Positions 1-15,704 of a DNA stretch of 43,690 nucleotides are shown in pieces. A program made the position numbers and the translations under genes. A model generated the notes under the pieces. It was not told the origin of the DNA, did no database searches, and saw nothing but the letters and a program-made list of their open reading frames with translations. The stretch comes from Klebsormidium nitens (taxonomy: Eukaryota > Streptophyta > Klebsormidiophyceae > Klebsormidiales > Klebsormidiaceae), in assembly GCA_000708835.1 (NCBI GenBank), contig DF237635.1:1-43690 (forward strand). The letters run 5' to 3'. Numbering within the stretch: the stretch's first letter is position 1; each line of letters starts with the position of its first letter.

Positions 1-275
1 ACAGGCTAGGCTCCTAGACTCTTGCTAGAGCTCTGTTTACTAGTGTTAATATTCAACACCACGGCCCTATGCGCACTTGTACCGTATGCATGCAGCAGTC
101 TGCCGCTTTCTAGCTGCGTCGCGATCGTTGGCTCTAGATAGCTCTGCCATTGCTTCATAAACACCGAGTAGACAAGTCAGTTTCTTGAAGTTGTAATTTG
201 GAGGTCTTCTCTTTCTTCTTCCTTTGATTGTGCATGGGGATTACAGCAAGCAGATCAAGCGGACCGCGCGCGACC
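1..275. other. 5' flank of glutaredoxin gene, no gene seen
   Basis: No supported coding exon. It is presumably the promoter and 5' UTR of the glutaredoxin gene starting at 276. I see no convincing TATA box. Confidence 0.4.
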
Positions 276-2758
<2,483 letters not shown>

Positions 2759-4109
2759 AATGGAGTAAGTTCTTGCGGAGGTTCTTGAGGATCTCCGCAC
2801 GACAATAAAGCTTCACAACTGAATGCTGGCCGCGACTTGCATACAACTAGCTCGTGGACTTTGTTTAATGAAAGTTTCAGTCCTCGAGGGGTGTAGTCTT
2901 CAAGCGCGCGACAGTTCTCTCTTGGGATGTAAGTTCATAAGCGGTACCAACGCTCAGAGACCACTTATGTAAAGCTCTGTGCATATACATCCTCACAAGT
3001 TACTGTCCATTTGCTAGAGGGCAAGCCCTTACTCGGCGTCAGAGGTTCTCATACAAGGCCAATCTATGTTCTTGACGGTCTGACCTTAGCAACCAGGTCA
3101 CGAGATCACATGGCTCTGCACATACGCCTTCTCAGATCGCCTGCATTCGAACTTATCGCTTTCGCACATACTTGTCGCGATGACTCAATGTATGGGCAGA
3201 ATTATACAAGCGGAGTCAAGCTTTACTAAGATATGTACATACGTAGGACTAGGATCGAGATATGCCGATCTTGTGTCGTGGGCCACACGCGTTAGTGTAA
3301 TACATATAGTATCGATCTTGCGCCTATCAAATCATAACAGATATAATCATGCACTAACGATTATAAGGACAATCACATGGTCACGGTATACATGTGGCCC
3401 GATCGATCCTCGCGAGGATCACTGGCAGCCGGCTGGCAGTCGTACGCACATATAGTATCTACACGTGTATGCGCCGGGCGCGGCCGAGGCCGCCGCACGT
3501 GCCGTCAATGATCTGAGAATCGGGCCTCAGGCTATAATGGATTTCTGTTACATGTTGGGGTGCACAATGCGTGCACTGTTACGTCGGGCATGCACATCGA
3601 GCGGGAGTTGTGATTGGCCGCCGCAGCAACACGCATACGTACATACAGCATACATATCTCATCTATGTACGTACATGGAAGCTTAACGTACGTTAATTGC
3701 ATTGAAAGAATAGAGTCCGCCGACCCCGGGGAAGCAATGGGCCCGGGAACGGCAATCTAGTGATTCAAATCTTAAGTCTCACAACGCTTAGAACACTGAT
3801 AATGCAAAGATTGATTCTGATCGATCCTAGATGCTGCAATCTGACCGTTGTTGCAATTCCGTCGAGCATTTGAAAGCGGCTTGCAAACTGAATGCGTGCC
3901 AGGCTAATATACAACAAACTCGCTTAAAATTCTACTAGTACTCATACTTAGATGATCTATCCTCCTTAGAAGTCTCTTCTTTGCTTCTTGTTTATACATG
4001 GCTTCCAGGACAGTTCTTTCGTTGCTATCAAACTCGGGGCAGTCAGCCGTTGCTTTGCTCAAGCAGAGCGAAGCTGACATTGTTGCGACCAAGTCAGCCG
4101 CTACCACTG
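2759..4109. other. intergenic region between convergent genes
   Basis: About 1.35 kb between the stop codons of the glutaredoxin and prolyl 4-hydroxylase genes, so it should hold both 3' UTRs. Short open frames have no recognisable domain or splice support. Around 3620-3680 there are loose TACATA/GTACGT-type simple repeats. Confidence 0.5.
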
Positions 4110-7100
4110 TTACCGAATGGGCTTATCTCTGATCCACTTCGTTGCCACCCACTTCTGCCCTCGGACGACTGGACAACTCCCGTGAAGAGACGTCTACATT
4201 GCAACGGAGGCACAAAAGTTAGGCTGCCATCTCGAGTGAGAAGCAAGAAAACCCAGCGGGGAAAAACCGTAGGTACGCAGATAACCAAAGCAGTAAGAAA
4301 ACGTACTGGAAGCTAACAACTTGCTTCAAAACGCGTTGCTTCGTCAACCGCCTTGAAGTCGCGACTCCCAATTGGAGACAATCTGGCATGAGATTCTCAG
4401 GACAGACTAGCATGGTCTTTTCAGCATCTCAAACCTCTGAAGTGAAATCCATTTTGCTGTAACCAGGACGTTTAACTGCAACCTCGTTTATGACAGAAAG
4501 AGCCGCGAGAAAATGCCGGTCAAGGAGCCTTACCTTGTCGTACGAGCCGTTCGGCGTCAACGAGTAGAATAGCAGCCCGTCCCCTTTCCTGGGCTTTACC
4601 TTCAGCCCTATGCACGCCTGGAAGTCATACCCACCGTCCATGTTCTCGCCGTTCTGTAAACACAACAACACTCTTGTGGTTTTCAGAACCGGAAGGTACT
4701 TAGAAGGTCTATTGAAAGGAGAGACGTCGTCGGGTTGCATCCGAGTAGGGGTGTTCTGAGGGAACCAATGCCAGACTCCTCTAGCTTGTTGTCTGGTGGA
4801 TTCGAAGCCAAGGGCTTTGTTCAAAGGGAGCAATGCTCAAACGCATCGAGAAACGCGTCGCGTAGCACAGCAAAAAGAAACTTGTCAAAGACTCGTTCTT
4901 CCTTTTCTCTCCGACTGCGGTCTTTGAATATCGCATGCTCTAGATTGAAGGGATCAGGTCCTATCAAATCTCGTGTTTCCATCTGTGAGGTAATGTAGCA
5001 TCTTGAGCTCCTAAAACGCTTGCCGCTTACTTCATACGGGAACATGGTCTCCCCGCCCTCCTCCACGTCACTCAGGTACAGCAGAAACGATGCCATCTGC
5101 AGTCGAGACTGTGATTGTCAGTCCCAGTATTTACTCACAAAAAGGCGCCGGGGAACCCAATTTTGAGTGGCCTCTTCGGCCAACGCTCCGCTCTGGCGAT
5201 TGCTCAAAGCAGCAAGTGGTCACGGATTGGCAGCAACACTTAGACGCACCTCAGAAATCGCTTAGCGCTGGCAAATCACCTGGGCGGACGCTCTCTTTAT
5301 GAAGCAAGGTTGAATGTTTACAAGCCGCAGTATGCCCTGGACTTGAGGTTCAAAATCAGACAAAAAGAAACAAAGCGGTTGAATAACCGACTAGCGGCGA
5401 AGGCATCTTGACCGTTCGCGCACCCAATCGGACCCGCTTCGCGCGTTCCTTCTTTCGATGCAGATAGTTTGACGCACACTCTCCATACTTTGGAGGAACT
5501 GTTGAAACCCTTCGTAGGAAATACTACTTCACCTAAGAGGACGAGACTAATTCCATAAATATTGGTACTTTCGACGCTGGCATGCGTCATGGGAAGTTCC
5601 TCCATTCCAGCGAGTCAAAATCTTCGAAAACGAGCTCAAGCACCGGTTTCAGAAATCGCGACGTCTTACCCGTTGACTATCCTGCGGCCCGTATTCGTCC
5701 GTGGCAAAGTAGTCGTAATGACTGTTGTACTTTTGTCCTATTTCGTATCGAAGCACGTTGAAAGCCTGCAAAAGTAGAGCGGCTCAAGCTTGCAGGAAGA
5801 CCAGGACGTGTCCGCGAGCATTGTTTTGAGATCGTGACAGAAGTTTGGATTCGATTAACGGGATGGTCGGAAGGCGCGTCCGGGATGTTTCTGCCCGGAT
5901 GCGAAGTTTTTGCAGTGGAGTTTGACGAAACTTGGAGCGAAGATAATACGGAACAGCCACTCCTTTTAAAAAAGGGTTGAAGTACTGCTTAGACCATCTG
6001 CAACTGCCAAGGAGAAGGTTCCGGAGCGGTCTATCAGTTATGAAGGGCTCTTAAAACAAGCAGACTTCAGAAAGCCAAGCTTTTCTGATGAAGGCGGCAA
6101 CATGTGAAAGCGATGACCTTCTTCTTAGCACTGGGAGGCGTATGGATATGTGCAACTAAGGCTCGTTCGTTGTCCGCGAAACACGACAAAATTTGATGCG
6201 AGACCTCTTTCTCAACTTTCAACATGGTCAAGATCAACTCTAAAACGCCACTCTCTTACCCTTGAAAAGTGTGGATTGGTACGGATTGGAAAGTTACTCG
6301 GTGTGCTTGATTGTTCCCGAACCAGGAAAACACAAACCGGGTACTTGTTAAAGCAAGTGCGCTAACACTCACCTCTCCATGCTCGATCGGAATCATCGTC
6401 GCCTCTGAGATCGCCCTCTCAACCCAGTCCAACGAGCCCGTTACATCCTGATGCGCAGCAAGAAAAGTCCCGGAGCTGCACAATTGGTGACCAATGAGAG
6501 TTTGCATAGGGTTTGCGTCATAACAAAATTGATGGATTTGTGTCACCCGAACACGTTACGACCTGTCAGCCAACACTTTTTTGCTGTACGTGGACAAAAG
6601 TATTCAGGTCTTTCCGAATGTCGTCTTTGGCCACTCTCCGACAGAGTCAAGTTTCGAAGGCAGCTGTCCGTACAGAGCTTGAGAAGGCAATAAAACGTCC
6701 ATCGCTACTCAGGGCTCGGTGATACAGCGACATTGTTTGGCAACGGCGGGAATTTCAACGGCCGCATTTAAGAGACAAGAGCCCCGTGCTCGAACTGTGA
6801 CTGGTCTGAAGGAGCTCTGCAAATGATGAAAGAACCGCAGAGAATCAATAGCTCATGCTCGGTCTCTCGGGCAACTCGAAGCTTACAGTAAAAGTAAAAG
6901 CAGTTCCCATCCACAGGTAGGAAGCTGCCGACTAAAAACTCCAGTATGAACAGAGGCTTCGTCGGAATCACTAAAGAGTCACCTTTTGTAGGTCATCGCT
7001 CCTCTGTAGTTTAACCCAACAAGCAAAGTGCTCGTCAGGTGAAAACTGGAATTCCGGCCAAGAGCCAATTCTAATCGACCTTGATCCGGGAAAGTCGTAC

Positions 7101-8973
7101 AAAGGAAGGTCAGTGATGCACAGAGCTGGGTGGCTTTCTGGTGACCCCACATTCTGAAGACGGGTAAAGAGCCGTACCTTGTCCGGATATCTTTCGTCGT
7201 CTCATCCGTCTCTCCTTTCCGCAGAGCCAAGCCTGACGGTGCGAGCTGCTTCTCAGCGAGCTTCACTATCTCGTCACACTTCTCAGGGGGCGTAAAGTTT
7301 CGGAAAAGTACAGCTCTCGGCTTGAAGCTGAGAACCTGTGTAACAGACAACGGACGATCAGCCAACGAAGGAAAGAGAGGGACGACGCGGCCAACAAGAG
7401 ATGATTTCACAGTATGAATGGATCTTGCCATTATGACAGCACTTGAAGTTTCATAGAGAAACTCGGCAGAAACGGGATGCAAGTGAACCAATTCTTTTTG
7501 GAAAAACATGTAAAAAGTAGCAATCTTTATTAAAAACGCAAGACCTCCCTGCACTGCTACAGTAATCTAAATATCAACCAAAGCAGAACAACCAGGAACT
7601 TGCACCCCAATTGTCTTCGAAAGCCGTTCCTTCTCAGTTTGTTGGCAAACGAAGCGTGTCTGCAGGATAAAGAGTATCCGCTTTCCTAATAGGATAATCT
7701 GAACTTGATGTTGGTAAGCCTACTTTACAGCGGCAACCAGAAACACTCCCGTCCTAGCTGTGCAATCGAGCGCGAACATTTGTCGAAGAAAAAGGATTGA
7801 ATCAAAAGCCCCTGAAAGCTGATGTAGAAAGTTGCAAGACATATGAACCAAACCCAAGCTGTAGTTTGGGGTTTTCATTCTGTGTTCGTGGCTACCGGTT
7901 AGGCACACGCAGGTACTTACCTGGTAGTCAAATCGGCTCAGGTACGTACGCCCTGTGTCGGTGACTGGCAAGATCTCTGGCTTTGTTTCCTCCGCCTGCA
8001 GACTGGCTAGTTGCTCCTCAGACACAGCTTCGAGCTTCCGCCGACCAGAGTACTCATGAGGTTGTCCCACGGCAGGCTGCAAGAATGATTGCTAATCATT
8101 GTCTCAGATGTAGCAGCGCAATCAGCGACGCTATTCAAGGTTGTGGACTCCTAAGAGCAAGAAGCGATGTCAAAATGCCTTCATCGCGGCAGCCATTCCT
8201 GCTTTTGGGGTGGGTGATTGGACCGCAAGGCCTAGAAAAGTCCTGTCAAGGTTGGACACGTGAAAAACTTGATAATTCGTCCATTCGTGTCTCTGGGAAC
8301 AGCTTTCTAAGATATCCTCTCTATTCATATGGGTGATAGCTTCACTTAGGAGAGGTGAGACCAGACCTCACATGTGGTGGAGAGTGCCAATCTGACAATT
8401 CTGCACGACTGGAAACAGACTAACTTCTTAAAGGGCTCAAGTGCAGTTGATTCAACTATCTTGGAAGTTCAACTTGGCCTCAGATGTCAAGGGTGAAGCA
8501 TCTTGTCTTCAGACCGTGTCAGGGGCCACGCTCTGACATGAAAGGGCTGTTAAGCACCCTCTAGATCATTAATATGAATATGGTTTGGCTTTTTCAGCAT
8601 TTAAGAAAGCTGATGACGTTATGTGACATGACCGTACAAATTGTTTTCAGACAGCTGTAGCTGAAAGTCTCACACCAATCACTTTAGAAGTCTGCATTGC
8701 TCATCAAAGTGCAACAAAGCCCAGGGTTTCCGAACCATCTTGCTGACGCCTCCCAGAAGCTGCCCAATCAGAGACCAAACTCTACCAGCAATCAGTTTGG
8801 CAATCTGCATCACACCACTAAAATGTAAGCAAAGAGTCTCCGACCCAACTTACTGACGCCACCTGACGCTGCCCGATCAGAAGGCCGCACAGGAGGCTGC
8901 TGCAGCACAAGGCCAGGACCACAGGCAGCTTGAGCTTCACAACCCTGCTTGTCTTCTCTCTAGGTCGGGCCAT
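4110..8973 (-). CDS. prolyl 4-hydroxylase, plant type II membrane form
   Basis: 2-Oxoglutarate/Fe(II) dioxygenase that hydroxylates peptidyl proline in the ER/Golgi, the step before O-glycosylation of hydroxyproline-rich glycoproteins. Eight exons in transcript order: 8973-8854, 8076-7921, 7335-7178, 6475-6373, 5765-5670, 5096-5031, 4653-4534 and 4193-4110. All phases close, giving 300 aa. A membrane anchor lies at about residues 13-34 behind a basic N-terminus. Iron ligands are His195 and Asp197 (in SHYDYF) and His277 (SLHGSCP). Lys287 (GQKWVATKW) binds 2-oxoglutarate. The motif LSDVEEGGETMFPYE is typical of plant P4H. There is no ShK tail. An in-frame ATG 33 bases upstream (9006) is an alternative start. 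The divergent promoter is probably shared with the PP2A-A gene. A decayed copy of the exon 1 3' edge lies in intron 1. Confidence 0.95.
8729..8790 (-). repeat. decayed copy of P4H exon 1 3' edge
   Basis: On the minus strand this piece reads like the end of exon 1 plus its donor. It shares the frame of CTGAT(T/C)GGGCAG, GGCGTCAG, then (C/T)AAG and a GG-TCGG tail. The authentic edge is at about 8840-8885, roughly 111 bp away. The copy carries GC instead of GT at the donor position. Confidence 0.6.
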
Positions 8974-9806
8974 GCGCTGTGATTTGACCACGCTGATGAG
9001 CTCCAAACCCTAATGCTGGACTTTGAAGCTTGCAGGAATATGTTTCTGGATAGAAATGCTGCTCTTATCCAGCCACGAAGAGGATGTGCTGAAGCCTAGG
9101 GGAGTGCCAAAGACCTGTACTTCCACCCAATTCTACGTGATCAAAGATGTTCCCCCCTCAATCGTTCCTCGGCGTCTGTGGTGGCTGCTGAACGAGCTAG
9201 CGAAGAAGGTCGCCTTTGCTCAGCTGGGCAATGCACATATTGCATTCCAGCGTCTGAAAGTTCTGTTTTCTGAGCGCCCTACTTTTCAACCTTCTGACTC
9301 TGACCGAACTGCACAGCCAAGCAATCGCGCTGGTTCCGGTCTGGTTCCGGTGGCTAGCTGAGCTTCAGACGTTTCAGAACTTGAAGGGCCTTGACAAGGC
9401 CTTGCGATGTGGGGCGTCAATGTAACGCTACCCGAAAAGCTGGTATTAACGTTACGTAGCACGACTTGTGTTCCACATGAACGGCACCCTTCCTGCCGGG
9501 CAATTTAGGTCTTATATGTAGAGGTCTGAGGGATGCACAGCCCTGGCGGACATGCAGATACGGTACTTGGAACTTGAAGGGAGCGCCTGCTGTCTCTGAG
9601 AGCGCCTGCTTGCCCTCTCTGAATTGGCCTTTTGTTCTCTGGGTTTCTGCGAGAAGGGGCTTTAAGTTTCAGAAGGTTTGCGCGGACAGAGCACGGAGAC
9701 TGGCAGTGTAAAATTGACAGAGAGACAGAGGGGATCGGCATACGCACACCCCTAATTGGGCCTGCATTCGCATCTTGGTAGCCTGCCGCTCACATGCTCG
9801 AGCAGC
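8974..9806. other. divergent intergenic region, P4H / PP2A-A
   Basis: 833 bp between the two start codons, expected to hold both promoters and 5' UTRs. A TTATATG element near 9511 is a weak TATA candidate for the PP2A-A side. The open frame 9023-9361 has no recognisable domain. Confidence 0.45.
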
Positions 9807-12800
9807 ATGGCGCAAGTGAAAACGGTTGACGAGCCTCTTTACCCCATTGCAATCCTCATCGACGAACTCAAGAACGATGACATCCAGCTTCGGCTGAATT
9901 CGATCAAGCGGCTCGGTACGATAGCAAGGGCTCTGGGGGAGGATAGGTCGCGCAAGGAGCTCATTCCGTATTTGACAGAGAACAACGATGATGATGATGA
10001 GGTGCTTCTTGCCATGGCTGAAGAGCTTAAGGGGTTTGTCCCCTATGTTGGGGGCGTTGAGCATGCAAGCTGTCTGCTGCCGCCACTGGAGACACTCTGC
10101 ACGGTGGAGGAGACGGTCGTCAGAGACAAGGCTGTCGAAGCGCTGTGCAAAATTGGGTCGCAGATGAAAGAGCACCATATTGTGGAGCACTTCATCCCGC
10201 TTATCAAGGTGAGAAAGTATGGCAGCACGCAAGGATTCAAGCACACGTAGTGCAGTGAATGCAAGCAAGCCTTTGCAAGCTTGCTTTGTGTGCCGGCTTC
10301 TTGCGCTTCCAGAGGTATCTGCATCAAGAAGTTTCTAAGCAGCTTGGGCCTAACCTGTTGCATTGAGCACATTGACCAGACCTGTTGCTCCTTATTCTTT
10401 GAGCTGCGTAGCTGTTTCACATTCAGATTGCTTGAGTCTATTTAGCAAGGTTGATTCTATTGGTCATGTTAAATGCAGTTTTAGATGCAGCAGAACGGCA
10501 GCAGCAGTTTGGGTAAACATTAGGGAACAACCTGTTGGTCTGTGATTGCTGATTGGCTTGCAGTCCGAGGCTGTAGCAGGAGTGCTGGTTTTGGCTTCTC
10601 TCTTCCCTTTGGAAGCTGGATCAGGTTCTCTGTTTCTTACTAACAATGAACAAATCAATGACTCTCCTTACTCGAAAGCGACGTCAACTTTGCATACTTT
10701 CCTTGACCCCAGATTTTTAAGCTTGCTGCTTGTAGTGCAATGGATGTGATTCGCAACAAAGATTGCATCAGCTTTAGCAGGTGGCGCATTTGAACCTGCA
10801 AGTTTCCGCTGAATGAGCTCTGATGCTTTCGAAGATTGTCGCATTCAGTCCTTGTGATCGTAGTACACCCAGCTTTAGCTTACTCCGCAATCTGATGATG
10901 CATTGAGTCAATGAATCCGTCTTCTTACCTTTGCAGCGATTGGGCACTGGGGAATGGTTCACCGCACACGTTTCAGCGTGTGGCCTCTTCCACATCGGAT
11001 ACCCCAGCGCCACTGACCCCCTGAAAGCGGAGCTGCGGGTCCTGTATGGCCAGTTGTGCCACGACGACATGCCGATGGTCCGCCGTGCAGCCGCACTCAA
11101 CCTGGGGAAGTTTGCTGCAACGATAGAGCCGCAGTACCTGAAGGGCGAAATTATGATGTTCTTCAAAGATCTCACACAGGATGGTAAGCGGACTCTTCTT
11201 TCAAATGGCAACCTGTACATAGTTCTCCAGGGTAATTCCACAAGAACTCTGTGGCAGGAGAAAACAAGCCCCAAACTTGCGGAGCTTGTCTAGGAAGCTG
11301 CTCATCCTTGTTGTTGGTACTGCTTGCTGTTATTTATGTTGCCAGCTGCAAGGGCGGTCAGGAATCCCAGTTTTAGGAGGCGCGCCAGTTCTAACATAGA
11401 AGATTGGCTCGCAGATCAAGACTCGGTGCGGTTGCTGGCTGTGGAGTGCTGCGCCGCTCTTGGCAAGCTGCTGGAGCGACAAGACTGCGTGTCGCATGTG
11501 CTCCCAATAATCATAGCCTTTTCACAGGTGAGCTGCAGTAGCTCATCTGCTTGCAATATTTCCTTGACAAAAGTGTGGCTGAAGACTCCACCCCGTGTTG
11601 GTTTAGATTGGGCTTATCTGGAAGCTTTTTGCCAAGGAAAATCGAATGGATTCAGAGCCTCAAAGCTAGCGATACCTTCTTGCTAATCAGGCTGGCAGCC
11701 TGGCTTGGAGCATGATCATTGCTCAGAGCCAGTTTGTAGACCCGTTGCAAGTTTCTGCTTCATACTATTTGTCTGTCAGACCGATTGAGTTATCAAATTG
11801 AGCAACATCGGTGACCATATGGAGCCTCCGCTGATACAGGACAAGTCTTGGCGGGTACGATACATGGTGGCTAGCCAGTTGTACGAATTAGCGGATGCCG
11901 TTGGCCCTGACCTCGCCAGGTAAGTACACATCTAGTGTTGTTTACTCTACCCTTTCCTTGTAAGAGGACCTGCAGATCTTGGCTTTTGCGAAGGTTGCCT
12001 CCTGGCAGCTTCTATTCGTGCGCAGTAGCACAGCAACCCGTCTGAGCAGCTCACGCGTCTGTCCACGTCATGTGGCACGTTTAGTGCTGAGCTTATGTTT
12101 TGGTACTCATGCATTGCCTTTCTTTCAGCTTACGCAGCGCCGACTTTCTGACTTGCTTCATGTTGCAGATCGGAATTAGTGCCCGCTTACGTCCGCTTGC
12201 TAAAAGACAACGAGGCCGAAGTTAGGATCGCCGCTGCTGGGAAGGTAGCCAAATTCTGTGGCATCGTCACCCCGCAGCAGGCTCTGTCCACCATTCTACC
12301 GTGTGTGAAGGTGAGACTGCTTTCAGGATGCTATCCAAAGCTGCCAAGTGCAAAGTAGATATACTTCTTAAACAGAAAGCTCGGCGAACAATAAAAGCTC
12401 AGGCAAAGGATTCAGAGAACCGAAGAGTCAATGCACCTACCCTCGTAAGCGTTCCTACCGTTATAGCCGCACGAGCTTATTCTTGATTGTCCTCAGAAGC
12501 ATGAGCGACGACCTGCTGTTAGTCTGCCTGATCGCACCTGCTTCGTCTAATGCTTGCAGGAGCTGTCGACGGATGCTTCGCAGCACGTCCGTGCTGCACT
12601 CGCGTCAGTCATTATGGGTTTAGCCCCCGTCCTTGGAAAGGTAAATCCACAGACCGCCAGTAGCTCACTATCTTGCGCAGCAAGTCGTCAAAAGCAAAGA
12701 TTCTTGACGTGATGTCGCTGACATTCTTTTCGAGAAGGACACTTAAAGGCCGAGTCTTTGCATCTTCTTCTCGGTGGCTGTGTCCTTAAAGGCCGAGTCT

Positions 12801-15704
12801 TTGCATCTTCTCCTCAGTGGCTTTGGTTGTAATGATCGATGTATGCCCGGTTGATCGACTTCAAGCGCCCAGCGCGGGTTGACAACAAGGTTTCAAGCGC
12901 TTTGGATGTGCTACCGGGTTCCTTCTCATGGGGCTCGCTCCTGTTCAGTGTAGAAGCTGAATCCGTTTGAGTATGCTGATCGCGGTCTTCTCTCTTGGCA
13001 GGAGGCTACTATCGACCACCTTCTACCCATCTTCTTGGCGCTCCTGAAGGACGAGTTCCCGGACGTCCGATTGAACATCATTAGCAAACTGGACCAAGTG
13101 AACCAGGTTAGCCTTCGTTCGAGGGCGCTATGGGCGCGCAGCAGAACGGTCTGCAAGCAGTCTGCTCGTTTGTTCGCCCTGCTTCCAAATTGGAAGTCCA
13201 GTGCTCCTTCCAGTACATTTCGATTTGCAGGAACGTTTGCCTTGTCGGATGCTGCGGGCGCCAGATATTTACTGCTCCGATTTCTTTCACAAAGGTTCAA
13301 TCTGCACTTTGCAGAAGGGCGCTCACTCGACCTCCCGTCCGACACTTCATCTTTCAGTATCTGAAATTTCCGAGATTTTTCCTTTGAGACCCGTGTTGGA
13401 TTTCATAGAAGCATAAGGAAAAGCCTGCAAGGAGCACCCGTCCGCCCCTCCAGCTTCTTGTTTTCTGAAGTCCTTTTGTCCTGCGCTTATCCGTGCACCA
13501 ATCAAAGCACTCTGTGCTCTCTCGACTTGCCTCCTTCCCGGTTTCCCTTTTCTAAGCGCTCACTCGGGTGAAAACCCTTAACGGAGTACACCTCCCGGCT
13601 TTTCAGGTCATTGGGATCGACCTCCTGTCCCAGTCGCTCCTGCCGGCGATCGTCGAGCTGGCCGAGGACCGGCACTGGCGCGTCCGGCTAGCGATCATCG
13701 AGTACATCCCGCTGCTCGCCAGCCAGCTCGGAATGGACTTTTTCGACGACAAGCTGGGGTCGCTTTGCATGCAGTGGCTGGGGGATCAGGTGCACTTCGT
13801 TCGCGGTTAAACGTGCAGGTTTTGTGTCATCAGGCAGGTCTGCAAGCAAACGTTGAATCGCTCCTATCTCTATGCCTGAAGGCGGCCTGTACCCTCATCA
13901 CCTCTCTTATCCCAGTTAGAAGCGTCCTCTTACCTGGAGGTTTCATTTCAACATGTGAAGAAATTTACTCTTAGAAGAACCCCTGAAAGCGGAATATGAT
14001 TCGGGGGTCGTCACTTGATCAGAAAGTGGAATTTGCAATGCGCGGTTGTCTTCGGACTCGGATGGACCCTAGTCCCTGGCTACTTGCGGCACCTTCAGCA
14101 GTCTTCTTAATTTCCACTCAGGCCCTACGCCCAACTCTTCCCGCGCCTGTATTCATGTTGACGGCCAGCTTTCTGGTTAAAGCTCAGTGACGCGTGTATC
14201 TCTTGGTTCTTTTCGAGGAGAAGTGTATTTCGTGTCCTCATGGGGTCGCTTTCTGCTTAACAGGTATACTCGATCAGAGACGCTGCGACCGTCAACCTGA
14301 AGAGGCTCGCCGAGGAGTTCGGATCGGAGTGGACGCAGACCCACATCATTCCGCAGGTGAGCCGTCGATCTAGAAACTGATTGTTCGTGACTCACTCGTT
14401 CAGCTCTCTCTGCTGCGAAACACCTAGGTAGTTGCCGGCCCGAAGCCGAGGTCCTGAGCTGATCTGACGATCTGGAAGCAGGATCAACTTAGTTGCTTCC
14501 GCCGACATCGACTTCTCACGGCCTGTCTCGGTTTGGGTGGTCGGTTCTCGTAACTGCATCTTTCTGGTGCCACCTTTGACAGTGCTTGCAGGCATTTCTA
14601 CCACGCTGTTGACTGACCGAACTCTCAACACCACTTTCTCCGCTGCATCAGGTCCTCGAGATGATCAGCAACCCGCACTACCTGTACCGCATGACGGTGC
14701 TGTACGCCATATCCCTCCTGGCCCCCGTCGTGGGCAGCGAAGTGACGTGCCAGACCATGCTGCCCGTCGTCCTCAACGCTGCAAAGGACAGGCAAGCACC
14801 TCCAGCTTGCTCCTCGCCTCATCGTCAAAATACTACTCTGTTTGATTCTAGAATCCGAACTGAGGTGCCGTTGGTTTTGGCTGTGGCCGCAGATACAAGT
14901 TGGTGAACCCCGTCGAGGGCATAATCGAAATGAGACAGGGTCGCTCTTTCTGTTGGTGGGTTCTAAGATACGGCTAGTTTTGTCAAGCCTTGAAGCTACG
15001 TCTTGCAGCAGCTGTCCCCGATTTGTCGCCCCCAAGGTGCTTGTGCTTTACGTTGTGTTCTCATTCCTTATTTTTGTGATTGCGGTCCATGCCTGGATTA
15101 ACCTTCCATTGAGGGCTGCCTTGAGTTGCACCATTTCTGTGTACTCGAACGCTTTCTGAAATTCGCTCAAGCAATTTCGAAGTGTCCGACATATCTGGAC
15201 TTGCCAGCGTTTGCTCAGAAACACTCAAGAGCTCGACTTTGAAAGTGCAACCTACATTTTGCAGGGTGCCTAATATCAGGTTCAACGTCGCCAAGATGCT
15301 GCAGTCCATCATTCCTGTGGTCGACTCGACGGTAAGAATTCCTTTTGCAAAAGCCGTTTACTGATCAAGAATACGGATCGGAATTAAGCAAGCTTTTCCG
15401 TTTGGCAATCTGAGGAACCAAGGCTGGATAATTTGAGACTGAATATTGCCTGCATAATCTGTTGACGTCAGCTTTGGAGGTCGCTCGGTCTTGCTTGTCA
15501 TTTGCCGATTGACTGCCATCGGAAAGGTTGAAAGGCTCGCAACTGAAGCTGTTTTGATCTTCCTAAATATTGGCGGTCCTTGTCCAGGCTGTGGAGACGA
15601 GCATTAGGCCAGCTCTTGTGGAACTCAACGAAGATGCCGACCAAGATGTGCGCTTCTTTGCTAGTCAAGCCTTGCAGAGTTGCGATCAAGTCATGAGCAC
15701 TTGA
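9807..15704 (+). CDS. PP2A 65 kDa scaffolding subunit A (PR65), HEAT repeats
   Basis: Scaffold of serine/threonine protein phosphatase 2A; it binds the catalytic C and regulatory B subunits. Twelve exons: 9807-10208, 10937-11183, 11415-11527, 11840-11919, 12169-12310, 12560-12640, 13002-13106, 13607-13789, 14264-14356, 14652-14791, 15265-15331 and 15588-15704. The total is 589 aa, the usual family length, with HEAT repeats throughout. Diagnostic blocks are [17 protein letters not shown] (exon 1), [34 protein letters not shown] and [18 protein letters not shown]. The protein ends DQVMST. Intron 10 (14792-15264) has a GC donor in the context AG|GCAAGC; the phase-correct join makes Arg then [14 protein letters not shown]. 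Intron 6 holds a 43 bp tandem duplication. The start ATG (agcagcATGG) gives [21 protein letters not shown], the conserved plant N-terminus. Confidence 0.97.
12742..12826. repeat. 43 bp tandem duplication in PP2A-A intron 6
   Basis: Two adjacent copies start at 12742 and 12785, each opening CTTAAAGGCCGAGTCTTTGC and continuing ATCTTCT(T/C)CTC. They are nearly identical, so the event looks recent. The repeat is purely intronic, between exons 6 and 7. Confidence 0.9.
14792..15264 (+). other. GC-AG intron of the PP2A-A gene
   Basis: The donor reads GGACAG|GCAAGC and the acceptor CATTTTGCAG|GGTGCC. No GT near the donor keeps the conserved protein. AG|GCAAG is the usual context of the minor GC donor class processed by the major spliceosome. 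Confidence 0.85.
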
